Of a DNA stretch of 64,000 bases, positions 9,062 through 17,564 are shown in pieces. Positions within the stretch are counted from its first letter, which is position 1; each line of letters starts with the position of its first letter. Under the pieces are notes generated by a model that was not told where the DNA came from, did no database searches, and worked only from the letters and a program-made list of their open reading frames with translations. Origin of the DNA: CAYWGR01 sp964458015 (GTDB lineage: Bacteria; Planctomycetota; Planctomycetia; Pirellulales; Thermoguttaceae); NCBI GenBank assembly GCA_964458015.1, contig CAYWGR010000001.1, forward strand, positions 1 through 64,000, written 5' to 3'. Made by a program: the position numbers and the translations under genes.

Positions 9062-10279
9062 ATGCTCCTCTGGCTGTTTCATCATTGTGCTTTGCTCTCC
9101 GACTGGTCCGACGCATTCGCTGCGTGGGAAAAAATCACGCCGCGCGCTGCACTTGCCGCCGGCTTGAGCTTTGCCGTGGCCGTCCTGCTGGGCCCTCGGT
9201 GGATCGCATGGTTGGCCAACCATTTTCGAGAACCAAATAAAAGCGACTCGGCGGAAATCTCCCATCTGCACAGCAAAAAACACGCCACGCCGACCATGGG
9301 CGGGCTGTTCATCGTCGCGGCGTTGTTCGCCTCGGCACTGTTGTTTTGCGATTGGAAAAACGGCTTCGTCGCACCGGCCCTAGTCGTGGTCGGCGGCATG
9401 ACGCTGCTCGGCATTATCGACGATCTAGTGAAATTGCGCACCCCGGCCAAAGGCGTTTCCGCCCGCGGCAAACTCACCGGCCAAATCCTCGTTGCAAGTA
9501 TTGCCGCCCTGATGCTTTACCGCGTCCAAGCAGCTTCGCCCGACGGCCTGCTCCTCCATATCCCCTTGATGGCAACGCCGCTTCATCTCGGACTATGGTT
9601 CGTTCCTCTGGCAATTTTCGTCATCGTCGGAACATCCAACGCGGTGAATCTCACCGACGGCCTGGACGGTTTGGCGGGCGGTTGTCTGATCGCGGCAACC
9701 GTTGCCGTGACCGCGCTGGTCTATGCCGCGGGGCACGCGCAATGGGCCGCCTATCTCGGCGTGCCGCGCATTCCACAAGCCGGCGAAATGACCGTCCTGG
9801 CCGGTGCCATGATCGGCGGCGTCCTGGGGTTCCTCTGGTTCAATTGCCATCCCGCCCAAGTTTTTATGGGCGATACCGGCGCGCTGCCGTTGGGCGGCCT
9901 GCTGGGCTTTTTGGCCGTTGTTGCACGGCAAGAACTACTGCTGATCATCATTGCAGGCGTTTTCGTCGTCGAAGCCCTGAGCGTAATTCTTCAGGTCGGT
10001 TACTTCAAATGGCGCCGGCAACGTTTGTTCCGCTGCGCTCCTTTGCATCACCACTTCCAATTGCTCGGTTGGCCTGAAAACAAAATCGTCGTTCGCTTTT
10101 GGATCGCCGCCGCGTTGTGTGCCTTGATCGGCGCATCCTCGCTTCGATTAAGCATGACCGATAGCTCGCATTCCCCGGGAAACAAGGAATTATCGAACCT
10201 TTTGGACGAAAATATCGTCTATAAAGTCTCGGAGCTGGAAAGTCGAAACTTGTCACCTTGCAGCAACAAAACCAGATAA
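9062..10279 (+). CDS. mraY: Phospho-MurNAc-pentapeptide transferase MraY
   Basis: Membrane enzyme that transfers phospho-MurNAc-pentapeptide to undecaprenyl phosphate, forming lipid I. Many hydrophobic segments are present. The polar loops carry the family motifs: HSKKHATPTMGG, IIDDLVKL (the Asp-Asp pair near residue 119), VNLTDGLDGLAGG near 195, FMGDTGALPLGG and APLHHHFQLLGW near 326. At 405 residues it is slightly longer than the usual 360; the extra length is an N-terminal lead and a polar C-terminal tail of about 30 residues. In most bacteria murD and ftsW follow; here murG starts 24 nt after the stop. Confidence 0.95.
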   Translation: MLLWLFHHCALLSDWSDAFAAWEKITPRAALAAGLSFAVAVLLGPRWIAWLANHFREPNKSDSAEISHLHSKKHATPTMGGLFIVAALFASALLFCDWKNGFVAPALVVVGGMTLLGIIDDLVKLRTPAKGVSARGKLTGQILVASIAALMLYRVQAASPDGLLLHIPLMATPLHLGLWFVPLAIFVIVGTSNAVNLTDGLDGLAGGCLIAATVAVTALVYAAGHAQWAAYLGVPRIPQAGEMTVLAGAMIGGVLGFLWFNCHPAQVFMGDTGALPLGGLLGFLAVVARQELLLIIIAGVFVVEALSVILQVGYFKWRRQRLFRCAPLHHHFQLLGWPENKIVVRFWIAAALCALIGASSLRLSMTDSSHSPGNKELSNLLDENIVYKVSELESRNLSPCSNKTR

Positions 10280-10303
10280 GTCTTAGTGACAAGTCAAATT
10301 ACT

Positions 10304-11515
10304 ATGACCAAAAACAAACCATTTCATATCGTTTTTTCCGGCGGTGGCACGGGCGGACATCTGTTTCCCGGCCTAGCCGTCGCCGAAAAACTAGCCGCGT
10401 CCCTTCCGCAAATGCGAATCACTTTTTGCGGAAGCGGAAAACCGTTTGAACGGAAACACGTAGCCCAGGCCGGCTTCGACTACTTCGCCTTGCCCGCACG
10501 GCCCATGCCGCACGGCCCACGCGAAGCCGTGGCATTCGTGATCGAAAATCTGACCAGCTATCTTACCGCCCGGCAGTTTCTGCGCGACGAACACGTTTCA
10601 GCCGTCGTTGGCCTGGGCGGATATGCCAGCGTGCCGATGGCTCGTGCTGCCGCGCGCCGTCGCATACCGTTGGTGTTGTTGGAACAAAACGTCGTGCCCG
10701 GCAAAGCAACGCGATGGCTTGCGCGTCATGCCGCGTTGGTCTGCACATCGTATGAAGAAACCGGCGACGACTTGCACTGCCGTTGCCCCATTCGCGTAAC
10801 CGGCAATCCCGTGCGCGCAGGATTCACCGCGCAACGTTCAGGGTTCAGCGTTCAGGGTTCAGATGCGATAAATCAGAAATTAGAAATTAGAAATCAGAAA
10901 TCACTATCCACTAGCCACTATCCACTAGCCACTTATCCCTTGCTGCTGGTTCTCGGCGGCAGCGGCGGCGCTCGTTCACTGAACGAAAACGTGCCGCGTG
11001 CGCTTTACAAAGTCCGCTCCCAACTGACCGGATGGCAGATTGTCCATCAGTCGGGCGAATCGGAACTCCATGCCACGCAAAACTTGTATGCCAAGCTCGA
11101 TTTGTCGGCCACGGTCGTTCCCTTCATCAGCGACATGCCTGCCACATTAGCGGCCGCGGATCTGGCCGTCTGTCGAGCCGGCGGCACTTCGCTGGCCGAA
11201 CTGGCCGTTGCCGGCGTGCCGGCCATTCTGCTGCCCTACCCCCACGCCACCGACGACCATCAGGCCGTCAACGCCCGGGCCTATTCCACGGGCGGCGGTT
11301 GCGTTACAATCGACGAACGTGAAGCGGCCGGCCGGCTAGACGACCGAATGGCCGACCTACTGTGCTTCCTGCTGGCTAACGACTCGCTGCGAAGCCAAAT
11401 GTCAACGGCCATGCTCGATATGGCACGCCCCCGCGCTGCCGACGACGTGGCCGAGCTGATCTGGTCGATCGTCAGCAGCCGGTCCTTGCGCAACGAACTG
11501 GCCGCCGTCGCATAA
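10304..11515 (+). CDS. murG: Lipid II synthase MurG with an in-frame repeat insert
   Basis: A GT-B glycosyltransferase that adds GlcNAc to lipid I at the inner face of the membrane. Motifs are FSGGGTGGHLFPGLA at the N-terminus, GLGGYASVPM, LEQNVVPGKATRWL, GNPVRAGF, LVLGGSGGARSLNE and CRAGGTSLAELAVAGVPAIL with the following LLPYPHATDDHQ. Between GNPVRAGF and LVLGGSGG lies an insert of about 35 residues, rich in Ser, Gln and Asn, encoded by short-word DNA repeats (10828-10932). It falls in the linker between the two Rossmann domains, so the enzyme may still work. I use the ATG at 10304; another at 10286 would add six residues. Confidence 0.92.
   Translation: MTKNKPFHIVFSGGGTGGHLFPGLAVAEKLAASLPQMRITFCGSGKPFERKHVAQAGFDYFALPARPMPHGPREAVAFVIENLTSYLTARQFLRDEHVSAVVGLGGYASVPMARAAARRRIPLVLLEQNVVPGKATRWLARHAALVCTSYEETGDDLHCRCPIRVTGNPVRAGFTAQRSGFSVQGSDAINQKLEIRNQKSLSTSHYPLATYPLLLVLGGSGGARSLNENVPRALYKVRSQLTGWQIVHQSGESELHATQNLYAKLDLSATVVPFISDMPATLAAADLAVCRAGGTSLAELAVAGVPAILLPYPHATDDHQAVNARAYSTGGGCVTIDEREAAGRLDDRMADLLCFLLANDSLRSQMSTAMLDMARPRAADDVAELIWSIVSSRSLRNELAAVA
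10828..10932. repeat. Short-word repeat array inserted in murG
   Basis: Words CGTTCAGGGTTCAG (twice), AATTAGAAATTAGAAATCAG and ACTATCCACTAGCCACT (repeated). The array is translated in frame as FSVQGSDAINQKLEIRNQKS and STSHYPLATYP. The same word types occur between genes in this window, which marks this as an acquired sequence and not ancestral MurG. Confidence 0.85.
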
Positions 11516-11540
11516 AATTGAACCCTCTAAATAACGCACC

Positions 11541-12446
11541 ATGCTTCGCTGGCGATTACTTCTTGGAACTCTGATTATCGCCGCGATGGTTGCGCTTTGC
11601 TGGCTCGACTACCGCGCCCCCATGCCCGGTATGTATTTGCTTCCACTAGCCATGCTGGCCGCCGTCATGGGAACGCAGGAAATTCTGGACCTCGCCTCGC
11701 GCGCACAACTGCATCCCTTGCGATGGACCGTCTACGCCGGCAATATCCTCTTGGTCTTGGGCAGTTGGCTGCTCATGCTTCAAGCGACGATCCAATACGG
11801 CTTGAATCTCAAGATTCTCGAAGATCCCGTCGTTCAAATCGGTACGGCCCTGGGCATACTTCTGGCCCTGGGCGTAAGCATCTTGCTGATTGTGATCGGC
11901 GAAATGTGGCGCTACCAAAAACCGGGCGGCAACATGGCCAACATCGCAGCCGGTGTGTTTGCTGTGATCTATATCGGCTTGATGCTCAGCTTCGCCGTGC
12001 AGATGCGGCTTAGCTGCGGCATCGGAGCGCTCGCCGCGTGGGTGATTGTCGTCAAGATGGGCGACACCGGCGCGTATACCGTTGGACGCTTGATCGGCCG
12101 CCATAAAATGACCCCGCTCATTAGTCCCGGAAAAACCATCGAAGGCGCCATCGGCGCATTGGCTTTTTCCTGCCTTGGGGCCTGGATTGCCTTTCAGTAT
12201 ATCATCCCTTTCACAACGCCCGCCTATGCCGGCCGCGGACCGTGGTGGGGCTGGATCGTTTTTGGGCTGCTGGTTGGCATCGCAGGCATGATCGGCGATC
12301 TTGCCGAATCGCTTTTGAAACGCGATGTAGGCGTCAAGGATTCCAGCCCCTGGCTGCCCGGCTTCGGCGGCGTGCTGGACATCCTCGACTCGCTATTGCT
12401 CTCCGCTCCCGTTGCCTGGATTTGTTGGGCAACCGGCTTGGTTTGA
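11541..12446 (+). CDS. cdsA: Phosphatidate cytidylyltransferase CdsA
   Basis: Integral membrane enzyme making CDP-diacylglycerol from phosphatidate and CTP for phospholipid synthesis. About eight hydrophobic segments. The C-terminal half has the family signature: KMGDTGAYTVGRLIGRHKM, SPGKTIEGAIGA, GDLAESLLKRDVGVKDSS and LPGFGGVLDILDSLL. The usual HGGxxDRxD end of the signature appears here as FGGVLDILD, so the conserved Arg is replaced; I do not know whether this affects activity. Length of 301 residues is normal. It lies 25 nt after murG and is probably in the same transcript. Confidence 0.9.
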   Translation: MLRWRLLLGTLIIAAMVALCWLDYRAPMPGMYLLPLAMLAAVMGTQEILDLASRAQLHPLRWTVYAGNILLVLGSWLLMLQATIQYGLNLKILEDPVVQIGTALGILLALGVSILLIVIGEMWRYQKPGGNMANIAAGVFAVIYIGLMLSFAVQMRLSCGIGALAAWVIVVKMGDTGAYTVGRLIGRHKMTPLISPGKTIEGAIGALAFSCLGAWIAFQYIIPFTTPAYAGRGPWWGWIVFGLLVGIAGMIGDLAESLLKRDVGVKDSSPWLPGFGGVLDILDSLLLSAPVAWICWATGLV

Positions 12447-12519
12447 ATGCTTGCCATCCGCATTTTGGCGCGGTACGATGGTGGTGTGTGCTATTCACCC
12501 GCCTTCGGAGTCACGCCTC

Positions 12520-13476
12520 ATGCAATATTGCTTGCCCTTCGTCATCGCCCTGCTGACAGTATGCTCAAAACCCTTGTTTTCCGCGGAAATCACCGCCGAG
12601 CGTTCGCCAAACGGCGTCGTCATCAAGGTCGACGGCCAGTTGTTCACCGAATATCTCGTCAAGTCGGGCAGCAAGCCGATCTTGTGGCCCATCATCGGCC
12701 CCACCGGAAAGTTAATGACCCGTGATTACCCGATGCGCGATCGTCCCGGCGAAAAGAAAGACCACATCCATCAACGCTCGCTCTGGTTCTCACACGGAAA
12801 CGTCAACAGCGTGAATTTTTGGGCCGAGCCGCAAAGCGCGCCCAATCTGAAAAACCTGGGCGACATCCAACACGTCAAATTCCTGAAAGTCGAAAGTGGC
12901 AATCCTGCCGTCGTTATTACACAAAACATCTGGATCGGTCCTCGCGATAAAAAGATTTGCGAAGATCAGCGGACCCTGCGATTTGGCGCCAACAGCGACG
13001 CACGCTGGATCGACTTCGACATCACCGTCAAAGCCGGCGAGGGCCCCGTAACGTTTGTGGACGATAAGGAAGGCGTGTTCGGCCTTCGCATGGCCGAATC
13101 CATCACCGTCGATGCCAAGCAGGGCGGCCAAATCATCAACAACCGTGGGCAGGTCAATGGTGCCGCCTGGGGACAGACCGCCGCCTGGGTCGATTACCAC
13201 GGTCCTGTGGATGGCCAAACGGTCGGCCTGGCCGTCATGAACCATCCGAGCAGCTTCCGTTATCCTACCTATTGGCACGTTCGCACCTACGGCCTGTTTG
13301 CCGCCAATCCGTTTGGAATCCTCGAATTCACACACGGCAAATCACCAGCCGGCAGTTACACGATCCCAGCCGGTGAAACAATGACTTTGCGATACCGTGT
13401 ACTTCTCCATCGCGGCGACGAAAAGGAAGGCAAAGTGGTCGAAGCTTTTGAAGCCTATTCAAAAGATGTAAAATAG
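12520..13476 (+). CDS. Secreted DUF6807 (PmoA-like) protein
   Basis: A 318-residue protein with a signal peptide (FVIALLTVCSKPLFSAE) and a single domain like the planctomycete proteins annotated as PmoA family/DUF6807. Typical phrases are RDYPMRDRPGEKKDHIHQRS, LWFSHGNVNSVNFW, GVFGLRMAES, NNRGQ and ANPFGILEFTHGK. Two His-rich sites (DHIHQRS) could bind metal or sugar, but the function is not established; the PmoA name does not imply methane oxidation. The ATG at 12520 is preferred because GGAG precedes it and the signal peptide begins there; an upstream reading would overlap cdsA. Confidence 0.82.
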   Translation: MQYCLPFVIALLTVCSKPLFSAEITAERSPNGVVIKVDGQLFTEYLVKSGSKPILWPIIGPTGKLMTRDYPMRDRPGEKKDHIHQRSLWFSHGNVNSVNFWAEPQSAPNLKNLGDIQHVKFLKVESGNPAVVITQNIWIGPRDKKICEDQRTLRFGANSDARWIDFDITVKAGEGPVTFVDDKEGVFGLRMAESITVDAKQGGQIINNRGQVNGAAWGQTAAWVDYHGPVDGQTVGLAVMNHPSSFRYPTYWHVRTYGLFAANPFGILEFTHGKSPAGSYTIPAGETMTLRYRVLLHRGDEKEGKVVEAFEAYSKDVK

Positions 13477-13772
13477 GCAATCCACGTTGAGATGAATGGT
13501 TATTCGGTTACCTCCCGACTTAAATAAATCTTTGTCACAGCTCCCCAACGGTGCGACATATTTGTCGCATCTCCTTTTCTTGACTAGACTAGCGACACCT
13601 TGAAATTTCTCCTATTTGCAAAAGCGCCCTAATAAGCAAATAGACTTAGCCGAATTTCTCATCGCAAATTGCCGATAGTTTTCTTTGTCGGCATCTAACC
13701 CATTTTATCCCACCTGTGCGTCCAAGCTATCTTTCTCAGGATGCGCACTTTTACAGGAGCTGCCTGCCTATA
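13477..13772. other. Intergenic region with a small palindrome
   Basis: Contains the short palindrome TGCGACATATTTGTCGCA at 13552-13569, which could be an operator or a weak hairpin. I see no other gene or clear promoter. Confidence 0.4.
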
Positions 13773-14069
13773 ATGTTGACTCGTTTTCAGCAGATTGAAA
13801 GCATGGAAGATCTTCGAGAATACGTCAACACAACCCTTTGTAATAATTCCCAACTTCAGATGGGAGCCTTTCGGATGACGGAGCGAATCCTCGTCCGTGG
13901 CGGTGAACCCTGCGGAATGTTCTTCTGCCTGCATGGTCCCCGCGAAACCAAATTCACGGCAATTTGGGAAACCGATCGTAATCAAGTTTTGTTCTACGGT
14001 TCACGCGGTGAACGTTTTCTCAAGATCCAATTGTTGGAGGCCCCCGTACTAAATTCCGCGGCCGCCTAG
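13773..14069 (+). CDS. Small conserved protein upstream of csrA
   Basis: A 98-residue protein (MLTRFQQIESMEDLREYVNT at the start, ILVRGGEPCGMFFCLHGPRE and IWETDRNQVLFYGSRGERF later). It is soluble and mixed alpha/beta, with no signal peptide or membrane segment. I believe similar proteins occur beside csrA in other Pirellulales but assign no function. The ATG at 13773 has GGAG thirteen bases upstream; the open frame could begin at 13716. It runs in the same direction as csrA, about 150 nt ahead, and csrA has its own promoter. Confidence 0.7.
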   Translation: MLTRFQQIESMEDLREYVNTTLCNNSQLQMGAFRMTERILVRGGEPCGMFFCLHGPRETKFTAIWETDRNQVLFYGSRGERFLKIQLLEAPVLNSAAA

Positions 14070-14160
14070 CCGAACTGCGGAAATGGTGAAAACGCGTTAA
14101 CCCCGACCGTTTTTTCCTTGCATGGCTTTCCAGGGGTGCTCCGACAGACCCTTTGACGGG

Positions 14161-14189
14161 TTTACAGCGTATCAAAAACTAGGTATACA
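14161..14189 (+). promoter_or_regulatory. Predicted sigma-70 promoter of csrA
   Basis: TTTACA at 14161-14166 and TATACA at 14184-14189, separated by 17 nt, match the housekeeping -35 and -10 boxes well. Transcription would begin near 14196, giving a leader of about 25 nt that carries CGGAGG before the csrA ATG. Confidence 0.5.
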
Positions 14190-14219
14190 TATTTATATCA
14201 TCACACGGAGGTTGTTTTC

Positions 14220-14408
14220 ATGCTGGTATTATCCCGACGCGAGAGTGAACGAATCCGGCTCGGGGATTCGATTGTCGTAACGGTTGTCAAAGTCGCGGGC
14301 GACCGCGTTCGGCTAGGGATCGAAGCCCCTTCAGATATCTTAGTCCTCCGAGGCGAGCTTGAGCAGCGCCCCACAGGCGGCCCCATCGCCCTGCCGCTCT
14401 CCGCTTAA
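14220..14408 (+). CDS. csrA: Carbon storage regulator CsrA
   Basis: A 62-residue RNA-binding dimer that represses or stabilises mRNAs by binding GGA motifs. The sequence has the complete family pattern: MLVLSRRESERIRLGDSIVV, then VRLGIEAPSDILVLRGEL. Both RNA-contact regions (Arg-rich N-terminal LSRRE and RLGIEAP) are present. A good ribosome site, CGGAGG, lies upstream, and itself contains a GGA, so autoregulation by CsrA binding its own leader is plausible (inference). Confidence 0.95.
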   Translation: MLVLSRRESERIRLGDSIVVTVVKVAGDRVRLGIEAPSDILVLRGELEQRPTGGPIALPLSA

Positions 14409-14482
14409 GAGATTGCCGCTCTCCGCCTAAGAAATGATCTGCCCAACACCCCCTCTCTCTCGCCAAGGGAGAGGGGGCGGCA

Positions 14483-14524
14483 GTTTACGACCCCATCTTC
14501 GCCGTCAGGGCTTTCATCTTCTCC
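14483..14524. repeat. Duplicated 3' end of the adjacent isomerase gene
   Basis: These 42 nt match 14681-14722, which contain the stop and last codons of the sugar isomerase gene, at 40 of 42 positions. The duplicate is 198 nt away and is separated from the gene by the tandem repeat at 14532-14680. Confidence 0.75.
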
Positions 14525-14531
14525 GGCAAAC

Positions 14532-14680
14532 CGTAGGGCGGGTCAAGCGAAGCGATGGCCCGCCATTTTGCGAGAAATCTTACCAAGGCAGCGCGGACAT
14601 AAGAAAACCGTAGGGCGGGTCAAGCGAAGCGATGGCCCGCCATTCTGCGAGGAATGCCACTAAGGCAGCGCGGACATAAG
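14532..14680. repeat. Two tandem copies of a roughly 78-bp repeat
   Basis: Each copy starts GTAGGGCGGGTCAAGCGAAG and ends with GCAGCGCGGACATAAG (copies at 14532-14602 and 14610-14680). Each contains the inverted pair GGCGGGTC...GGCCCGCC. The array sits exactly between the two copies of the isomerase 3' end, as if the gene end was duplicated when the repeat was inserted. Confidence 0.7.
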
Positions 14681-14682
14681 GT

Positions 14683-15654
14683 TTACGACCCGATCTTCGC
14701 CGTCAGGGCTTTCATCTTTTCCAGCCCCGTTCGCGCCACAAGCAACGGATCTTGCTCATTGTACTCGTTGTTGAAAACCTCCAACGAGAGGAAACCCCGG
14801 AAGCCGATCTCGCGCAAATCGCGTAACAACTCTTCCAATGGCAAAATGCCGTCGCCGGGATACACCCGGAATTCACTCGGCTTCTGGCCGTGAGCGGGCT
14901 TCGAGGGATAATCGTTCATGTGAAACACATGCAGCATCCGGCCGTTAAACGCCCGAACGCCTCGCATGGGCGAGCCGCCCGCATGAATGTGATACGCATC
15001 CAACAAAACGCAAGCGTCTGCGTCATTGGTTTCCGCAATCACATAAGCGATTTCACCCAACCGATGCAATGTTTTCGAGAATGCCCAAAGCTCTAACTGC
15101 GGCGTCACTCCAAACGTGCGCCCCAGCTCCAACAGACGGCGATAACGCGACGCGATTTTCAGCAGGTCTTTCTCTTCGACCTTGACCAAACCGCTGGGCG
15201 GAGCACAGATCCGACGGCCGCCGATCTGGGCCATCATGTCGAAATCGCGTTTCCAAGAATCAAGACCGTTCGGCGCTTGTTCGGCACTGTCGCTGATCCA
15301 ATCGCTAAAACCGATGGCGCTTTCCACGGTAAGGCCCTCGTCGGCGATCCTTTTTTTCAGATCCGCCAACTTGCCGCCTTGTTGCACATATTGCTGAATT
15401 TCGGAAATCCAAGGCTCGATGGCCGAATAACCGGCCTTCGCTGCAATTGCCGCCGTCTCGGGCAGCGGACGCTTATTGACGCCGAGCGTTGCCGTGTTGA
15501 GACAATAGCGAAACAGCTCCGGCCGAGCCGTGGCCGGTTCGTTGCCGCGTGCGGTTGTAGTTGCTCCCGCCAGAAATGCCGCGCCAAGACCGCAACCCGC
15601 TTGCAACAAGGCATCACGTCGCGTCAGCCGGCTTGATTTCATCGGTTGAACCAT
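14683..15654 (-). CDS. Sugar phosphate isomerase/epimerase with Tat signal
   Basis: TIM-barrel protein of the xylose-isomerase/AP-endonuclease 2 superfamily. The N-terminus carries a twin-arginine type signal (SRLTRRDALLQAG followed by a hydrophobic stretch and Ala-rich cleavage region), so it is probably exported folded. Barrel motifs include GYSAIEPWIS, QLELWAFSK, DADACVLLDAYHIHAGGSP, LHVFHMNDYP and GFLSLEVFN, which include the usual metal-binding Glu, Asp and His residues. The ATG at 15654 has AGGAT seven bases before it; starts at 15669 and 15642 are also possible. It is coupled to the FG-GAP gene upstream. The substrate is unknown. Confidence 0.85.
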   Translation of the reverse strand: MVQPMKSSRLTRRDALLQAGCGLGAAFLAGATTTARGNEPATARPELFRYCLNTATLGVNKRPLPETAAIAAKAGYSAIEPWISEIQQYVQQGGKLADLKKRIADEGLTVESAIGFSDWISDSAEQAPNGLDSWKRDFDMMAQIGGRRICAPPSGLVKVEEKDLLKIASRYRRLLELGRTFGVTPQLELWAFSKTLHRLGEIAYVIAETNDADACVLLDAYHIHAGGSPMRGVRAFNGRMLHVFHMNDYPSKPAHGQKPSEFRVYPGDGILPLEELLRDLREIGFRGFLSLEVFNNEYNEQDPLLVARTGLEKMKALTAKIGS

Positions 15655-15665
15655 ATCAACTATCC

Positions 15666-16865
15666 TCATTTACCCATTACATTCTCATACCAAGCCACTT
15701 TATTGGCATTGCCGCCCACAACAACCAAGTCCGGTTTCCCGTCGCCGTTAATATCGGCCACCAAGGTACAATCGGCCGGCATGGTCGGGTCGAGGTCGAT
15801 CTTCGTGAAATTCTCGCCCGTTGCATCGGGATCGTAGATCGCAACCCCGTGGTTCGTCGCGCCGCGCCAGCCAAATACGATTTCGCTTTGACCGTCGCCG
15901 TCAATATCGGCCACGGCCAGCCCATGCCCCTGCTCCAATGTAGAATTCAGCACGCGGCGATTCCAAAAGCCTTCCTTCTCGGGCGATGTGTAAACCACAA
16001 GTTGATTGCCGTGCCACGGTTCGATGGCGGCGTAAAACGGACGCTTGCGGTCGGCGGTCAATTGGCCAAAGGCCACTTCACTGCTGCCGCGCGGCGAATT
16101 CACGTCGTTCGGATTGCCGGCCGCGGCGCCTGCCGAAACATGCAGCTTTTTCCATTGGGACGAGGAGCCCTGTCCTTCCCAATCAAAACGGTGGATTCCC
16201 TCGAAACTGGCCGTCACGACTTCCGCCCGACCGTCATTGTCGATGTCGGCCACATAAACGCCGTGCATCCCCGTCAGCGTTTCATCAATCTTCCATGCCG
16301 GCCAAGTATCGGTCGCCGGATGGGCTGGAATGCGGAACGCCCAAAGATGGCATGGCGTAGGCTTCGCAATGCCCTTCGATCCAGGGCCGAAGAAGGGCGC
16401 ATGCACAAGTTCCATCCGTCCGTCGCCGTCAAGATCGCCCCAACGCACGCGATGCGTCACCGGATCAACAGCAATGGGATGCGATTGCCAGGGCAGATTG
16501 AAATCGCTCTGGGGCTTAAGCCAATGCAGGTCGCCGCCCTTGTCGCCGTCACCAAAATAGAAACCGTAGGCCAATGCAATTTCCGGCTTGCCGTCACCGT
16601 CGATATCGTGCGGAGCCATGTCGATGTCTAAAGTCGTCTTTGCAATAGGATGCTGTTTCCACTTCGCCTCGGGCGAGCCTGGATTCTCATACCAAACGAC
16701 ATTGTTCCCGCCGATCGACAACACAAGCACATCGATCCGGCCATCGCCGTTCACATCGGTTACCGTCGCTTGATAACCTCCTTGAAAATCATCAATATCG
16801 TGCCGCTGAAATTTCGGCGTTCCAGAAAGTGCAACAACCGCCACGAGTGCAATCGCAAAATTCAT
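15666..16865 (-). CDS. FG-GAP/VCBS repeat secreted protein
   Basis: A beta-propeller protein with seven or so repeats of the form DVNGDGRIDVLV, DIDGDGKPEIAL, DLDGDGRMELVH, DIDNDGRAEVVT, DIDGDGQSEIVF and DINGDGKPDLVV; the Asp-rich loops bind calcium in this family. A short signal peptide (MNFAIALVAVVALSG) starts at the ATG at 16865, preceded by GGGAG. An upstream start at 16940 would put 25 polar residues before it. The gene ends within the start region of the isomerase gene (ATGA), so the two form an operon. Confidence 0.88.
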   Translation of the reverse strand: MNFAIALVAVVALSGTPKFQRHDIDDFQGGYQATVTDVNGDGRIDVLVLSIGGNNVVWYENPGSPEAKWKQHPIAKTTLDIDMAPHDIDGDGKPEIALAYGFYFGDGDKGGDLHWLKPQSDFNLPWQSHPIAVDPVTHRVRWGDLDGDGRMELVHAPFFGPGSKGIAKPTPCHLWAFRIPAHPATDTWPAWKIDETLTGMHGVYVADIDNDGRAEVVTASFEGIHRFDWEGQGSSSQWKKLHVSAGAAAGNPNDVNSPRGSSEVAFGQLTADRKRPFYAAIEPWHGNQLVVYTSPEKEGFWNRRVLNSTLEQGHGLAVADIDGDGQSEIVFGWRGATNHGVAIYDPDATGENFTKIDLDPTMPADCTLVADINGDGKPDLVVVGGNANKVAWYENVMGK

Positions 16866-17002
16866 CGGCAGCAACTCCCGCAATTGGTGTGAACGATGCC
16901 TCTCCCATAAAGAATAGGCAACGCAACGAGGGGTGGACAAATCGCAGTATGAATCCCTTCACCATACCACGCTTCGACCGCGTTTTCAAGCATTTTCACG
17001 AT

Positions 17003-17095
17003 ATTACTAACCCCAATAATCGTGACGTTTTTAACAATGTTTAGCGACCGACGGGAGCGAATCGAAGCCGACCGAGCGGTAGCGCGTATTGGTTG
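17003..17095. repeat. Dispersed repeat, copy 1
   Basis: Matches 19094-19186 over about 90 nt with shared words TATTACTA, TAGCGACC, GGGA(G/A)CGAATCGAA and CGTATTG. The two copies flank the HdeD-like gene and its repeats in the same orientation. Confidence 0.65.
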
Positions 17096-17207
17096 GCGGC
17101 CCTGCCGCCCTATGGGGATGCAGTATAAGATTAAGGGAGTTTGTCCGCAGACCATAAAACACCACAACAGTTTAGCTCGGAGCTAACTCGCAAACCCGAA
17201 ATAATAG

Positions 17208-17228
17208 CCGGGAGCTAACAGCTCCCGG
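17208..17228. repeat. Perfect 9-bp hairpin
   Basis: CCGGGAGCT and AGCTCCCGG separated by AAC. It lies just before the 30-bp tandem array and shares the GAGCTAAC word with 17176-17187. Confidence 0.6.
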
Positions 17229-17250
17229 AATGTGCCCCAGATTGCACAAC

Positions 17251-17430
17251 AGTTTAGCAGCCGTCAGTACAACGGCCCTGAGTTTAGCAGCCGTCAGTAC
17301 AACGGCCCTGAGTTTAGCAGCCGCCAATACAACGGTCCTAAGTTTAGCAGTCGCGAGTACAACGGTCCCGAGTTTAGCAGCCGCCAGTACAACAGTCCTG
17401 AGTTTAGCGGCCGCCGGTACGGCGGCCCTG
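17251..17430. repeat. Six tandem 30-bp hairpin units
   Basis: Units begin at 17251, 17281, 17311, 17341, 17371 and 17401, each starting AGTTTAGC. Each holds an imperfect hairpin such as GCCGTCAGTACAACGGC. In the last unit both arms change together (GGCCGCC with GGCGGCC), which keeps and lengthens the stem. Because 30 is a multiple of three, two long frames stay open by chance. Confidence 0.8.
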
Positions 17431-17564
17431 CTGCCAACCTGCCATACCGGTGACAGCTAATCAATATAGCTCATCCCACTTAACCACAAGAAAATACTTC
17501 GCCCACCATGGGAGAACAAACATTTTCGCTTGTGGGAGCAGGAGAACTGAAAATCACATTTTTA

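Noticed and set aside
12412..12519. Longer start for the DUF6807-type protein
   Set aside because: It would overlap cdsA and place 36 residues before a clear signal peptide; the ATG at 12520 has a ribosome site.
17230..17460. Two overlapping open frames across the 30-bp tandem repeat
   Set aside because: They are open only because the unit length is a multiple of three; both frames give simple repeats, and the base changes keep the hairpins instead of the residues.
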